DNA of 64,000 nt, taken from Rhodobacterales bacterium LSUCC0387. GTDB taxonomy: Bacteria > Pseudomonadota > Alphaproteobacteria > Rhodobacterales > Rhodobacteraceae. The notes below the pieces were generated by a model. The model did no database searches. It had not been told where the DNA came from and was given only the letters and a program-made list of their open reading frames with translations. The first letter of the stretch is position 1. Every line of letters begins with the position of its first letter. Location: assembly GCA_015689775.1 (NCBI GenBank), contig WVSR01000003.1, positions 1-64,000 of the forward strand, given 5' to 3'. Both the position numbers and the translations under genes were made by a program. Positions 43,344 to 53,093 of this stretch are shown piece after piece.

Positions 43344-43661
43344 CTACTTTATGAGTAAACCGTCAATTGATTTGCCGGAGGAAAGGTGTGCCTCGACCCA
43401 TTTTGGCTGGCGCCCACGCCCAGTCCAAGTCTGCTCTGAATTGTCGGGGTTCACGTATTTTGGCGCCACCTTGGATACCGCCTTTCTTGATTTCCCGCCC
43501 AACAAATCAGAAAGCGAAAAGCCCATCTCAGCGGCTTGCTTCTCAAGCTTGGCGAGCGCCTCCCTCTTCATTCGGTCTTCATAGCCATCGATAGCTTTAC
43601 TGACGCGCTTATTTAAATCACGAAGTTCAGCTAAGGAAAGATTATCAAGATCTATATTCAT
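43344..43661 (-). CDS. H-NS/HvrA-family nucleoid protein
   Basis: About 105 residues. N-terminal coiled-coil dimerisation part (LSLAELRDLNKRVSKAIDGYEDRMKREALAKLEKQAAEMG) and a C-terminal DNA-binding domain with YVNPDNSEQTWTGRGRQPKWV, the core H-NS (TWTGRGRxPxW) hook that enters AT-rich minor grooves. Such proteins silence AT-rich acquired DNA. Start ATG 43661 with GGAG eight bases upstream; the earlier ATG at 43667 is also possible. Very AT-rich region (43670-43860) lies immediately upstream. Confidence 0.92.
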   Translation of the reverse strand: MNIDLDNLSLAELRDLNKRVSKAIDGYEDRMKREALAKLEKQAAEMGFSLSDLLGGKSRKAVSKVAPKYVNPDNSEQTWTGRGRQPKWVEAHLSSGKSIDGLLIK

Positions 43662-43864
43662 TTTCATACTCCAAATAAATCACTAGGACCCTATTAAATA
43701 AAATAAGAAGAAATTCAAGGGGATTCTTGAATAGACGTGCTGGAGATTTTAATTAAAATTTCTTATGAAAAAATTTCATTTGAGTAAAAATAAATAAATT
43801 ACTAAAAAATCTCTGTATAAAAATAAAATTTAATGCCAAAAATATACCAACCTCACTCTGGCAA

Positions 43865-44095
43865 TTAAATTGCATACCTGGCTCTATTGGCCTTTCCAAG
43901 CCTTGTTATGTAGCCACCCGCACACAAAGCTTTAAGTGCGCAAAAAAGAACTCGCGACACACCGTCCTCGCCCCTCAACTTTTCAAGAACCTCAACCAAA
44001 GAAAATATATTTTTCGAATTAGATACCCCAAAGGCTGCCCTCAACACCTTCCGCTTGAGATGAGACAGGCTGCGTTTCCCAGCAGCCTTCTCCAT
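43865..44095 (-). CDS. Small hypothetical DNA-binding-like protein
   Basis: 76 residues, basic. The middle SKNIFSLVEVLEKLRGEDGVSRVLFCALKALCAGGYITRL resembles a short winged helix, ending in KANRARYAI like the wing of the 98-residue protein at 42933. Start ATG 44095. Not recognised; probably a small regulator. Its own upstream region (44096-44353) holds no other gene that I see. Confidence 0.5.
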   Translation of the reverse strand: MEKAAGKRSLSHLKRKVLRAAFGVSNSKNIFSLVEVLEKLRGEDGVSRVLFCALKALCAGGYITRLGKANRARYAI

Positions 44096-44353
44096 CCGCT
44101 CCAGACGCGAGGCCAGTGAACGTACGAGCTAAACTTGCATGCCGCCCCATTAGAAGCCACTCCAAAGAATTTAGCTTCATCGAAACAATGTATATCAGCA
44201 GGTTAAATCAATAAATTCGGCCAGCAATCGAGGTTAATATTATTGATGTAACAGCGCCATTTTATCAAGCTACCATTACATTAGAAAACGTTAGGAATGA
44301 TAGAAATTCATCTCAAGACGAGCGGCCCAAAGATATCCGTGACCCTGAGGCCC

Positions 44354-44926
44354 TCAGCTTGCTGGGGGCGCCTCTGCAGTTGACTCGTCTGCTTCAGCTT
44401 CCGACTGGGCGGCCAAGCGCTCCAGTGCAGCCGCCTCACGAGCTATGAAGTCACAGTGAGCACCCAATTGAGCCGACAGTAATTTACCGTCATGCGAAAA
44501 GTCAGCAATTTTCCAACGATACCCGTCGCGCAATAACGTCACATCTACGCGCTGCGAGCCTGGAGTGCGGCCGGTCAATACGGATACCTGTGCTGCCTGC
44601 TGAGTCTCTATCTGGCTCTCATAGACCAGGGTCTCAGGGAGTTCAGTGAGGACTGGCAAGACGTCGCGCATCTCTAGTGGCACCCCATAGGCTTCCTGAT
44701 GGCAGGCCGCAGCGCGGGCCGAAGTCTGCACCAAATCATTGGTAAGATATTGCGGCTGCAGTTCGGGATCTGTGAGCGCGGCTATAACCACCCCGCCACG
44801 GGGTGGAATCACCTGCGCCAAAGCCTGTTGGGGGGGGCTTAACTCCTCCACAGGGGGCATGCTCATCGTTTGACACCCTGTAAGGAGGGTGGCGGTCATG
44901 ATCAAAGCAACGGGCAAGTGGCGCAT
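44354..44926 (-). CDS. Hypothetical lipoprotein
   Basis: About 190 residues. Lipoprotein signal MRHLPVALIMTATLLTGC with lipobox LLTGC (Cys about residue 18), so it is likely anchored in a membrane. The mature part is acidic, Ala/Gln/Glu-rich at the C terminus and ends in a low-complexity tail (EADESTAEAPPAS). ATG 44926 starts at the signal; a start at 44998 would hide it. It follows degP on the same strand with 137 bases between them, so it may be part of the envelope-stress neighbourhood. Not assigned to a family. Confidence 0.7.
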   Translation of the reverse strand: MRHLPVALIMTATLLTGCQTMSMPPVEELSPPQQALAQVIPPRGGVVIAALTDPELQPQYLTNDLVQTSARAAACHQEAYGVPLEMRDVLPVLTELPETLVYESQIETQQAAQVSVLTGRTPGSQRVDVTLLRDGYRWKIADFSHDGKLLSAQLGAHCDFIAREAAALERLAAQSEAEADESTAEAPPAS

Positions 44927-45063
44927 GGGTTTGGCCCTCCTTGGGGCAGTCGAAATTCTGGTCACGTATCCCCTAACAAACCCTTGCGCTTGGGGCAAAG
45001 AAATAGCGCGGGCCGAAAATAAATTCAGCCCGCGCCTGTGTCTATCTCTCCTTGGCGGATGCC

Positions 45064-46596
45064 TTAATCCGTCAGGGTCAGGGCCACAAAGCGTGGATCA
45101 CCCGCGCGGCGGATAAGCAAGAGAATAGATTTTTGCCCTGCATCGCGCGCTTCTCCGACAATTTGGTCGAACTCCTGCGGGGTGGAAATCGGCATTTGGG
45201 CAACTTCGGTCACGATGTCACCCGCTTGCAGGCCCTTTGCCGCCGCATCTGAGCTTGGTTCGACCGCCTCGATCACCACGCCACTTAAGCCGCGTGCGGC
45301 AAGATCGGCGCGGTCTTCCTCGGTGATCGGGCCAAGGCGCAGACCAAGCACCTCCACGGATACGGGCTTAATCGGCTCAGGCTGTACCGCGCCGCCTGCA
45401 TCCGCAGTTTCTCGGCGACCCAAAGTGACAGACAGCGTTTCCACTGCACCACTGCGCAGAACGTCCATATTCACGGTTTCCCCAACAGGGGCCGCGGCCA
45501 CAACTCGCACCAATTCGCGGGTATCCTGAATATCCTGCCCATCGAAACTTAGGATCACATCCCCGACTTCAACGCCCGCATCACGGGCGGGGCCTTCTGG
45601 CACATCTGTGACCAATGCACCGCGGGCTTCCTCCAAGGAAAGTCCATCGGCGATATCTTGGGTCACGTCCTGGATCCGCACACCCAACCACCCGCGGCGC
45701 GTTTCGCCGAATTGCTGCAATTGATCAACCACATCGCTGACCACGGCCGAGGCCATAGAAAACCCGATGCCAATTGAGCCACCATTGGGTGACAGGATCG
45801 CAGTGTTCACGCCGATGACGTCACCTTCTAGGTTGAACAATGGCCCGCCTGAGTTGCCACGATTGATCGCAGCGTCTGTCTGGATGAAATCATCATAGGC
45901 CCCCGACAATTCTCGCCCGCGTGCCGACACGACACCGACCGAGACAGAAAACCCCTGCCCCAGCGGGTTCCCCATGGCCATAACCCAATCCCCCACACGC
46001 AGCGCGTCACTATCCCCGAAAGAGACAGAGGTTAGCGAGCTTTCAGGTTCCACCTTCAAAAGCGCGATATCGGTGTTGGGATCTTTGCCAATTAATTCGG
46101 CCTGCAATACCTCGCCCGTGCGGAATTCAATTGAAATCTCATCGGCACCTTCGATCACGTGATTATTGGTGACAATGAACCCATCTTCAGAGATGACAAA
46201 CCCCGATCCCAACGCCTGAGAGCGGCGGGGGGCTTGGCCCCCTTGGCCATTGCGGTTCATGAAATCATTAAAAAAATCCTCAAATGGCGATCCAGGCGGC
46301 AGCATGGGTTGAATGCCCTGCGGCCCTTGCTGGCGGGCGGCAACGATTGAGGTTGTGGTGATGTTAACCACCGCATCGCCCACTTGATCCACCAAATCTG
46401 CAAATGTGTCGGGCCGCGCCGATTGCGCATGCGCGGGGCTTTGCAGGGTGATCAGCCCCAGCGCCAGAAGCGCGGCCGCCAAGAAAAGCGTCGCTTGGCG
46501 CAGACGCGAGACCTGCGGTGGCGCGATAGCAATTGCCTTCGCCCGCGCCGCGCTTCTTGGCCGCATCCATTCCGTGGTTTGATAATCGCGTCTCAC
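45064..46596 (-). CDS. degP: DegP/Do-family periplasmic serine protease
   Basis: About 510 residues. N-terminal signal anchor (LFLAAALLALGLITLQSPAHA), trypsin-like protease with catalytic His in NNHVIEGA, Asp in NTDIALLKV and Ser in INRGNSGGPL, then two PDZ domains (about residues 300-380 and 410-490). A Q-linker lies at about residues 70-100. It degrades or chaperones misfolded envelope proteins. GTG 46596 with GGAG seven bases upstream is preferred. Neighbours hflC/hflK and DUF2065 make up a common Rhodobacterales envelope-quality block. Confidence 0.92.
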   Translation of the reverse strand: MRRDYQTTEWMRPRSAARAKAIAIAPPQVSRLRQATLFLAAALLALGLITLQSPAHAQSARPDTFADLVDQVGDAVVNITTTSIVAARQQGPQGIQPMLPPGSPFEDFFNDFMNRNGQGGQAPRRSQALGSGFVISEDGFIVTNNHVIEGADEISIEFRTGEVLQAELIGKDPNTDIALLKVEPESSLTSVSFGDSDALRVGDWVMAMGNPLGQGFSVSVGVVSARGRELSGAYDDFIQTDAAINRGNSGGPLFNLEGDVIGVNTAILSPNGGSIGIGFSMASAVVSDVVDQLQQFGETRRGWLGVRIQDVTQDIADGLSLEEARGALVTDVPEGPARDAGVEVGDVILSFDGQDIQDTRELVRVVAAAPVGETVNMDVLRSGAVETLSVTLGRRETADAGGAVQPEPIKPVSVEVLGLRLGPITEEDRADLAARGLSGVVIEAVEPSSDAAAKGLQAGDIVTEVAQMPISTPQEFDQIVGEARDAGQKSILLLIRRAGDPRFVALTLTD

Positions 46597-46758
46597 CTGC
46601 ACACTCCTTTTTCATCTCCCAAATCGCGCCCGCAAGAGCCGTTGTTCGGTTCCGTCATAACCAATAGGTTGAGCTCAATATTTGGCCGCCCACAAGGCTA
46701 TTCAAGAACCATCCCGATCATCCTATCTCACACCCCGTCACAAGGCCGTGAAAGTAAA

Positions 46759-46962
46759 TTACAAACTTTCCGCAAAGGCCAGAATGATGACCCCGAAACA
46801 AACCGCCACAAAGCCGAAGAGGCGGCGCGCTTCCACTGGGATCGCCGCGAGAAAAGCAATCAGATTTTCCAAACGCGAAGGGGCCAGCACAAAGACCAGC
46901 CCCTCGATCAGCAAGGCCATACCAAGCCCCGCAATTATAATGTCCCACGACAATCCCAGCAT
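46759..46962 (-). CDS. DUF2065 family small membrane protein
   Basis: 67 residues with two hydrophobic helices (LSWDIIIAGLGMALLIEGLVFVLAP and LFGFVAVCFGVIILAFAESL), typical of DUF2065, which is usually found just after hflC, as here (overlap of one base). Inner-membrane location. Role unknown; the link with the HflKC-FtsH membrane protease complex suggests an accessory protein. Confidence 0.88.
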   Translation of the reverse strand: MLGLSWDIIIAGLGMALLIEGLVFVLAPSRLENLIAFLAAIPVEARRLFGFVAVCFGVIILAFAESL

Positions 46963-47840
46963 CAGCGTGGGCTTTGCGAAGACCCCAAGTAATCAAAGAA
47001 TTCGCTATCAGGGGCCAAGACGAAGGTTGAATTTCCCGTGCGCAAGGCTTGGCTATAGGCATTCATAGAGCGATAGAATTCAAAGAATTCTGTATCCTGC
47101 GAGAATGCCTCGGCAAAGATGCGGTTCCGTTCCCCATCTGATTCACCGCGGATGATTTCGGCTTCGCGGGTTGCCTCTGAAACAATCTCAACCACGGTTC
47201 GGTCGGCTTGGGCGCGGACACGCTGTGCAGCCTCGGCACCACGGGCGCGTTCATCTGTGGCTTCGCGCTGCCGCTCGGCCTCCATACGGGCGAAGGTGGC
47301 TTCAAGGTTTTGCTGTGGCAATTCCGTGCGCTTGAGACGCACATCGAGAACTTCTAGGCCAAAATTATCGGCCAAGTTGCGTGCCTGCTCCGTGATGCGC
47401 GCCATAAGGGAGGCGCGCTCACTCGACAAAATTGTGTTCGATGTAACACCATCAGCGCCCAAAACGGCACGGATCTGTGGGTTAAGAATATCTTGCAACT
47501 GCGCCTCAGCCGCACGCAGACCGCCTGCGCCAATCGCCTGGCGGAAGGCAACCACATCCGCAATGCGGTAGCGCGCAAAGGCGTCAACCACCAAACGGCG
47601 ATCATCAGACGGGGTCACCTCAATCGGCTGGGTGTCAAGCGACAGTATCCGGTCGTCATAATACACCACCTCTTGGATGAACGGCACTTTGACGTTCAGC
47701 CCTGGCTCTTCGATGACCTGACGGATTTGACCAAATTGCAGAACAAGCGCCTTTTGACGCTCATCCACGATGAACAGTGAGCTGAACGCCACGGCAACGG
47801 CGATAACGCCAACGGGGATTAAGAAAGCAATACGAGACAT
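46962..47840 (-). CDS. hflC: HflC, regulator of the FtsH protease
   Basis: 292 residues, single N-terminal membrane anchor (IAFLIPVGVIAVAVAFSSLFIVD) and a prohibitin/SPFH domain with RQKALVLQFGQI, then long helices (ETEIRGESDGERNRIFAEAFSQDTEFFEFYRSMNAYS). Partner of HflK; together they form a periplasmic-side cage around the FtsH protease. The hflK stop overlaps its start by two bases, meaning coupled synthesis in equal amounts. Confidence 0.95.
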   Translation of the reverse strand: MSRIAFLIPVGVIAVAVAFSSLFIVDERQKALVLQFGQIRQVIEEPGLNVKVPFIQEVVYYDDRILSLDTQPIEVTPSDDRRLVVDAFARYRIADVVAFRQAIGAGGLRAAEAQLQDILNPQIRAVLGADGVTSNTILSSERASLMARITEQARNLADNFGLEVLDVRLKRTELPQQNLEATFARMEAERQREATDERARGAEAAQRVRAQADRTVVEIVSEATREAEIIRGESDGERNRIFAEAFSQDTEFFEFYRSMNAYSQALRTGNSTFVLAPDSEFFDYLGSSQSPR

Positions 47841-48976
47841 CAGTTATTCCCCCCTGCTGCGGAGTCAGTTCTGCGCAATTCATTGAGCGGCAAATACGGC
47901 ACCACGCCATTCCCCCCGCCATTCTCATCGATTACGATCAGGTTCACGTCACCCAGAACCTGCTCCATGGTTTCAAGATAGATACGGCGGCGTGTCACTT
48001 CGGGTGCCCCGCGATATTCTTGAAGAACCGCCAAGAAACGGCTTGCTTGACCTTCGGCTTCATTGACCACTTGGGCGCGATATCCTTCGGCTTCCTCCAA
48101 CAGCTGCGCTGCTTCACCGCGCGCGCCTGCAAGTGCTTGGTTGGCATAGGCATCCGCCTGACGCTCTAGTCGGTCGCGCTCCTGTTCGGCGGCTTGCACG
48201 TCACGGAAGGCGTCAATCACCTCGGCGGGTGGATCAGCGCGGTCGAGGTTGAGACGTACGATGTTGATGCCTGAATTATATCCGTCCATCGTAGTTTGGA
48301 TCAAATCCCGCACCTGATCCGCAATTAGGCCGCGATCTCGGTTTAGAATTGGCGAAAGCTCAGATTGCGCGATGACTTCACGCATTGCGGCCTCTGACAC
48401 AGAGCGCACAGTTGACTCTGGATCCCTAAGATTAAAAAGAAACTCTGCAGGATCTTTAATGTTCCAGACAACTTGGAAATCAATATCCACGATGTTTTCA
48501 TCCGTGGTCAGCATTAGGCCTTCCCCCGAGCGGGACGACCCAATCGCCTCGGTGCGCTGCGTGGTGACTTCGATCACTTGGGCGCGCACAAAGGGCCAAG
48601 GAGCTAAATGAGGGCCATCGCCCGTGGTGCGATAGAAACTGCCAAAGAATGTTTCAACGCCCTGCTGAGATGGCTGAACCGTGTAAAAGGACGCAAAGAA
48701 CCAAGCAACGATGCCCGCTCCTGCTCCAAGCAGGAGCATGCCGCGTGTCGGTTTAAACCCATTGCCGCCTGCGCCACCGCCAAAGCCGCCTTTGCCGCCA
48801 CCGCGCCCCCCCATCAAAACGCGGAGTTGCTCTTGGCCCTTGCGGACCAAATCATCCAATTCGGGGATCTGTTGTCCACCGCCCTGTTCAGGGCGGCGTG
48901 GGCCGCCATTCCGACCACCATCATCTCCACCGCGATTTCCGCCAGAGCCCCAAGGGCCGCCGTTATTTCCAGCCAT
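47840..48976 (-). CDS. hflK: HflK, regulator of the FtsH protease
   Basis: 378 residues. The N terminus is a long Gly/Asn/Arg-rich disordered tail (residues 1-75), then a membrane helix (GMLLLGAGAGIVAWFFASFYTV), the SPFH domain beginning VQPSQQGVETFFGSFYRTTG, and the long C-terminal helix with ERDRLERQADAYANQALAGARGEAAQLLEEAEGYRAQV. It forms the HflKC complex with the next gene. Start ATG 48976 lies next to the gor gene on the same strand. Confidence 0.95.
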   Translation of the reverse strand: MAGNNGGPWGSGGNRGGDDGGRNGGPRRPEQGGGQQIPELDDLVRKGQEQLRVLMGGRGGGKGGFGGGAGGNGFKPTRGMLLLGAGAGIVAWFFASFYTVQPSQQGVETFFGSFYRTTGDGPHLAPWPFVRAQVIEVTTQRTEAIGSSRSGEGLMLTTDENIVDIDFQVVWNIKDPAEFLFNLRDPESTVRSVSEAAMREVIAQSELSPILNRDRGLIADQVRDLIQTTMDGYNSGINIVRLNLDRADPPAEVIDAFRDVQAAEQERDRLERQADAYANQALAGARGEAAQLLEEAEGYRAQVVNEAEGQASRFLAVLQEYRGAPEVTRRRIYLETMEQVLGDVNLIVIDENGGGNGVVPYLPLNELRRTDSAAGGNN

Positions 48977-49100
48977 GCTGCGCTACTTCCTCTTGTGATC
49001 TCTCGTCTTAAATATTCAGTCAAATCTGTGCCCTGCCGCGCCACGCTGCACCGCACAAGCCACCACCGACTTCTCACAGATGTGCCTTTGCGCCTGATTT

Positions 49101-50456
49101 TCAAGCCACGCGGACCGGTGTTTTTAGTGTCACCAATTCCTCCGACATGGTGGGATGCACAGCGCAGACGCGGTCAAAATCTTCCTTTGTGGCGCCCATT
49201 TTGACCGCAATACCCGCCAGTTGGATCATCTCACCCGCCTGCGGGGCGACAATGTGACAGCCCAAAACGCGGCGCGTTGTAGCGCAAACCACCAATTTCA
49301 TCATCACCCGATCAAAACGACCTGCAAAACTTGATTGCATCGGTTTAAACGATGTAGCGTAAACCTCAATTTGGCCTGCCGCGCGGGCAGCTTCCTCAGA
49401 TAGGCCCACAGTGCCAAATTCAGGCTGAGTGAAAACCGCCGAGGGGATCAAATCATGATCTACGGGCGTCTTCTTGCCTTCAAATACTGTTGCCACAAAG
49501 GCCATCGCTTCCCGAATTGCAACGGGTGTCAGGTTCACACGATCTGTCACATCCCCAATCGCATAAATCGAAGGCACAGCGGTCTGGCTGAATTGATCCA
49601 CCACAATCTCACCGCCGCGCCCTAGGTCTACGCCTAGGCCCTCTAGCCCCAATTCATCTGTGTTGGGACGGCGACCTGTGGCAAAAAACACATGTTCAAA
49701 ATTTTGGATTTCGCCATTTGTCGCCTCAACACGCAAACCATTGTCTGTTTTCTCAATCCCAATGACATCGGTGCACATATGGATAGAAATCCCATTGGCC
49801 CGCATCTGATCGCAAATCAACCCACGCGCTTCATCATCAAAGCCACGCAGAATTTGTGCGCCGCGATAATATTGCGTGACCTCAACCCCAAGGCCACTGA
49901 GAATACAGGAGAACTCGCACGCGATATAGCCACCGCCCACAATCAAGATTGATTTCGGCAATTGCGGCAGATTGAAAATATCATCCGATACGATGCCATA
50001 TTCCGCGCCTTTGGCATCGGGGCGGACGGGCCGACCGCCCGTAGCGATCAAAATATGTTTCGCGGATTTGACTGTGCCATCGGCAAGGCGCACGGAATGC
50101 GGATCCGACAGGGTGGCGCGCTGCGCAAAAACAGTGACACCTGATTTGTCCAACAGGCCGTTATAAACGCCTTCCAAGCGATCCAACTCGGCGGATAATT
50201 TGCGCTGAAAATTTGGCCAATGAAATGCCCCCAACGAAATATCCCACCCATAGGCCACTGCATCTTCTACCATCGGCGCATATTCAGAGGCAAAGACCAT
50301 CAGTTTTTTGGGCACGCATCCGCGGATCACACAGGTGCCCCCCATACGGCTTTCCTCTGCCAAGGCCACCTTGACCCCCAAACCTGCCGCAACGCGTGCG
50401 GCACGCACCCCGCCAGAGCCACCACCAATTACGAAAAGATCATAGTCAAATGTCAT
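49101..50456 (-). CDS. gor: Glutathione-disulfide reductase
   Basis: 451 residues. The FAD loop GGGSGGVRAARVAAGLG, redox-active GGTCVIRGCVPKKLM (two Cys), NADPH loop IVGGGYIACEFSCILSGLG, and the dimer-interface CAVHPTMSEE motif with the catalytic His. It reduces oxidised glutathione with NADPH in the cytoplasm. It follows rpiA by 21 bases, and both lie on the minus strand before hflK, the typical order for roseobacters. Confidence 0.95.
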   Translation of the reverse strand: MTFDYDLFVIGGGSGGVRAARVAAGLGVKVALAEESRMGGTCVIRGCVPKKLMVFASEYAPMVEDAVAYGWDISLGAFHWPNFQRKLSAELDRLEGVYNGLLDKSGVTVFAQRATLSDPHSVRLADGTVKSAKHILIATGGRPVRPDAKGAEYGIVSDDIFNLPQLPKSILIVGGGYIACEFSCILSGLGVEVTQYYRGAQILRGFDDEARGLICDQMRANGISIHMCTDVIGIEKTDNGLRVEATNGEIQNFEHVFFATGRRPNTDELGLEGLGVDLGRGGEIVVDQFSQTAVPSIYAIGDVTDRVNLTPVAIREAMAFVATVFEGKKTPVDHDLIPSAVFTQPEFGTVGLSEEAARAAGQIEVYATSFKPMQSSFAGRFDRVMMKLVVCATTRRVLGCHIVAPQAGEMIQLAGIAVKMGATKEDFDRVCAVHPTMSEELVTLKTPVRVA

Positions 50457-50477
50457 TAAACAACCTGAGTTGAGGGG

Positions 50478-51260
50478 TTACGAGAGGTTAAAGAGGTTAT
50501 TACTCTCAAGACTTTCGATCTTTCCCAGCTCGACCGTGCCGTCGTTGATATTGCGCACCTCAACGGTGCCATCGCCATTGCCGATTACGATAATGTCGCA
50601 AATATCAAGGAACAGGCCATTCTCCACCACACCTGGGATCTGGTTCAGAACAAGAGAGACTTGTTGCGGGTTGGTAATGCGCTCAAGATGCAAGTCGATG
50701 ATGAAATTACCCTCATCTGTGCGATAGGGCTCTTCCCCCGAAAGGCGCAAAGATGTGCTGCGACCCAGAACGTCGAGATTGACCAAAACCTCCTCAATGA
50801 GGGCTTTGGTGGCTTGCCATCCAAACGGGACAACCTCAACGGGCAAGGGGAACGCGCCAAGACCAGTCACCTCTTTTGCGGGGTCGGCAATTACGATCAT
50901 CTGATCCGAAGCGGTTGCTACGATTTTCTCTTGCAACAAGGCACCACCGCCACCTTTAATGAGGTTCAGGTTCGGGTCAAACTCATCCGCGCCATCAATC
51001 GTGAGATCCAGCCATTTCACCTCGTCCAAGGTTTTGACTGTGATGCCAACTTCACGGGCAAGCTCCGCTGTACGGGTTGATGTGGCGACACCTGTCACCT
51101 GCAATCCGTCTTCGCGCACCATCTCGCCAAGACAGCGCACCATCCATGCCGCAGTTGACCCCGTCCCGAGCCCAAGGCGCATCCCATCTTCAACAAAATC
51201 GACCGCGCGCTTTGCTGCCACATATTTTGCTTTATCAATTGGGTTCAGGTCAGCCGCCAT
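50478..51260 (-). CDS. rpiA: Ribose-5-phosphate isomerase A
   Basis: 260 residues. The family signatures GLGTGSTAAWMV (phosphate site), DGADEFDPNLNLIKGGGGALLQEKIVA with catalytic Asp and Lys, and PVEVVPFGWQ are intact. Interconverts ribose-5-P and ribulose-5-P in the pentose phosphate pathway. C-terminal region is about 25 residues longer than E. coli RpiA (charged tail, ending in NLFNLS). It is close in front of gor. Confidence 0.95.
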   Translation of the reverse strand: MAADLNPIDKAKYVAAKRAVDFVEDGMRLGLGTGSTAAWMVRCLGEMVREDGLQVTGVATSTRTAELAREVGITVKTLDEVKWLDLTIDGADEFDPNLNLIKGGGGALLQEKIVATASDQMIVIADPAKEVTGLGAFPLPVEVVPFGWQATKALIEEVLVNLDVLGRSTSLRLSGEEPYRTDEGNFIIDLHLERITNPQQVSLVLNQIPGVVENGLFLDICDIIVIGNGDGTVEVRNINDGTVELGKIESLESNNLFNLS

Positions 51261-51349
51261 TCGCGCGTCTCCATATTGTCATGCCAGAGGCTCAGCCGCG
51301 ATGCGCCAGTGGCGTTTGTCGATGTCGCATCACGTTTAGCGAAACTTGT

Positions 51350-52162
51350 TCACGGATACGAGGGGCAAAGAGACAAACCGAAATTCTGCAAAACCTGATC
51401 GCGGTGGCGCGCAGGCAAGATGGCAAGCAACCCTGCCCCCTTGGCCATGAGACGCAGCGCCCCACCCGTGGCCTTATTGGATGTGCCAATCTGCCCCATC
51501 GGGTCGAAGGTCAAACCATCAACGGGCCAGCGCAGCCCCTCAGCGGCGCAGGCCACAGAGGCAAAGGGGAATAAGGATACCCGGGTTTCTGGCGGTAATT
51601 CAAAAGTCATTTCGCGGTGTGCAGGTAGGTGGAAAACCACATCCTGCGCACTTTGCAAAATGACGGGCGCGCCTTGATGCCGCGCCAAGGCCTGCATTGC
51701 GGCCAAACCATGATCGGCGCGCGGCCCCAGGAACCCAAAACCTATGATGCCCGCAACATCCAAAACCCGCAAAGATTTCTCAAAATCGGTGCTGTCCTGC
51801 CCAGGGATATGATGCAGTACATCCGCGAATTGGGCGCGCGTCTCAGAGCTGATGGAATCCATATCGCCGATCACGGCTACGGGGCACAGATCAAGGCGTG
51901 AGACGTGGTTAGCACCGCCGTCAGCCGCGACCAGGATTGCTCCAGAGTTAACCAACGCCTTTACTGGCTGTTCTTCAATTTCTCCACCACCTATCAGGCA
52001 CACAAGACGTTCGGTGTAGGCTAAATGCTTCTCCGAAGTTGGTATCCCACCAACGTTTACGTCGCTATCATTCAACTCTACGCTCACGAATGCGTTCAAT
52101 CCAAATTCTGCAACAGTGGAGAAAACCGTTTGAGTCTTGGCTAACTCGTCGTAGCGTATCAC
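51350..52162 (-). CDS. thiN: Thiamine diphosphokinase with an extended N terminus
   Basis: 270 residues; ThiN/TPK is usually about 210-220. The typical core begins at about residue 54 with VCLIGGGEI, then AADGGANHV, IGDMDSISSE, IPGQDSTDFEKSLR and GPRADHGLA, the ATP and thiamine motifs. The first 53 residues have no equivalent that I know, and the 5' 280 bases are AT-richer than the remainder. A GTG inside the core (around residue 54) is an alternative start. Lies at the junction with two SDR genes. The enzyme makes thiamine diphosphate. Confidence 0.82.
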   Translation of the reverse strand: MIRYDELAKTQTVFSTVAEFGLNAFVSVELNDSDVNVGGIPTSEKHLAYTERLVCLIGGGEIEEQPVKALVNSGAILVAADGGANHVSRLDLCPVAVIGDMDSISSETRAQFADVLHHIPGQDSTDFEKSLRVLDVAGIIGFGFLGPRADHGLAAMQALARHQGAPVILQSAQDVVFHLPAHREMTFELPPETRVSLFPFASVACAAEGLRWPVDGLTFDPMGQIGTSNKATGGALRLMAKGAGLLAILPARHRDQVLQNFGLSLCPSYP

Positions 52163-52299
52163 TCAAAGTGCCACTGCATAAGCCAAAAAACGCTTTTAGC
52201 TAATATTTAGAGCATAGTCCAAAACGATGAATACTAAGGAGCTCTATAGCTTATGAAGCTGCGCCGATGAATTTGGTTTTACAATGTTAGGATTAACAG

Positions 52300-53046
52300 T
52301 TGATCGATCACTTCAAGCTTAAAAATAAAGTTGCTGTTGTAGTAGGTGGAGCAAACGGTATTGGCGAAGCCTGTGCAAATTATATGGCCTCTTTAGGTGC
52401 GCTTATAGTAATATTGGACAAAGATGGAGCTGCAGCCAAATCGGTTAGCGAGAATATAACAAACTCACTCTCATTCGAGCTTGATATTTGCGACGCAAAC
52501 CAAATTGACGAAGTGTTTGAGAAAATCCTGAACGTAGACATCTTGGTGAATAGTGCCGGCATAGCGCGTCGGCAACCGGCTCTGGACCATGACAAGTCGG
52601 ACTGGGATTTGGTTGCAAACGTCAACACCACCGGCTCTTTTCTATGCGCTCAGGCTGCAGCCAGAAAGATGGTCAAAGCAAAACAACCGGGATGCATCAC
52701 AAATATAGCCTCAATTATGGGGCTTTCAGGGGGGGGGATTTACCCCAATGTCTCTTATCAAACGTCAAAGGGAGCCATAGTAAATATGACACGTGCATTG
52801 GCAGTTGAGTGGGCCCCTCATAATATCCGCGTCAACTCTGTTGCTCCAACGTATGTGAGAACAGAATTTATTAGACCGTTACTTGAGGACCCCTATACTG
52901 TTCGACGCATCGAGGAAATGACACCCCTAGGCAGGATTGCTGAGCCAGGGGATGTGGCTGCTGCTGTCGCTTTTTTATCGTCATCAGCAGCATCTATGAT
53001 TACCGGGCATACTCTCCCCGTCGATGGAGGTTTTTTGGCGCAGTAG
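52300..53046 (+). CDS. SDR-family oxidoreductase
   Basis: 248 residues, classical SDR: VGGANGIGEACA cofactor loop, VDILVNSAGIARRQ, IASIMGLSGGG and the catalytic YQTSKGA, then HTLPVDGG. Start TTG 52300 with a weak TTAGGAT site. The gene is AT-rich beside its GC-rich neighbours thiN and purA. It overlaps the next frame region closely and the next SDR starts 48 bases after its stop. Substrate not visible; similar in type to sugar or ribitol dehydrogenases. Confidence 0.82.
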   Translation: MIDHFKLKNKVAVVVGGANGIGEACANYMASLGALIVILDKDGAAAKSVSENITNSLSFELDICDANQIDEVFEKILNVDILVNSAGIARRQPALDHDKSDWDLVANVNTTGSFLCAQAAARKMVKAKQPGCITNIASIMGLSGGGIYPNVSYQTSKGAIVNMTRALAVEWAPHNIRVNSVAPTYVRTEFIRPLLEDPYTVRRIEEMTPLGRIAEPGDVAAAVAFLSSSAASMITGHTLPVDGGFLAQ

Positions 53047-53093
53047 TGACAGGGCTGAGATGGGCCTACCACACCAAAAGGACACTTAAATCG

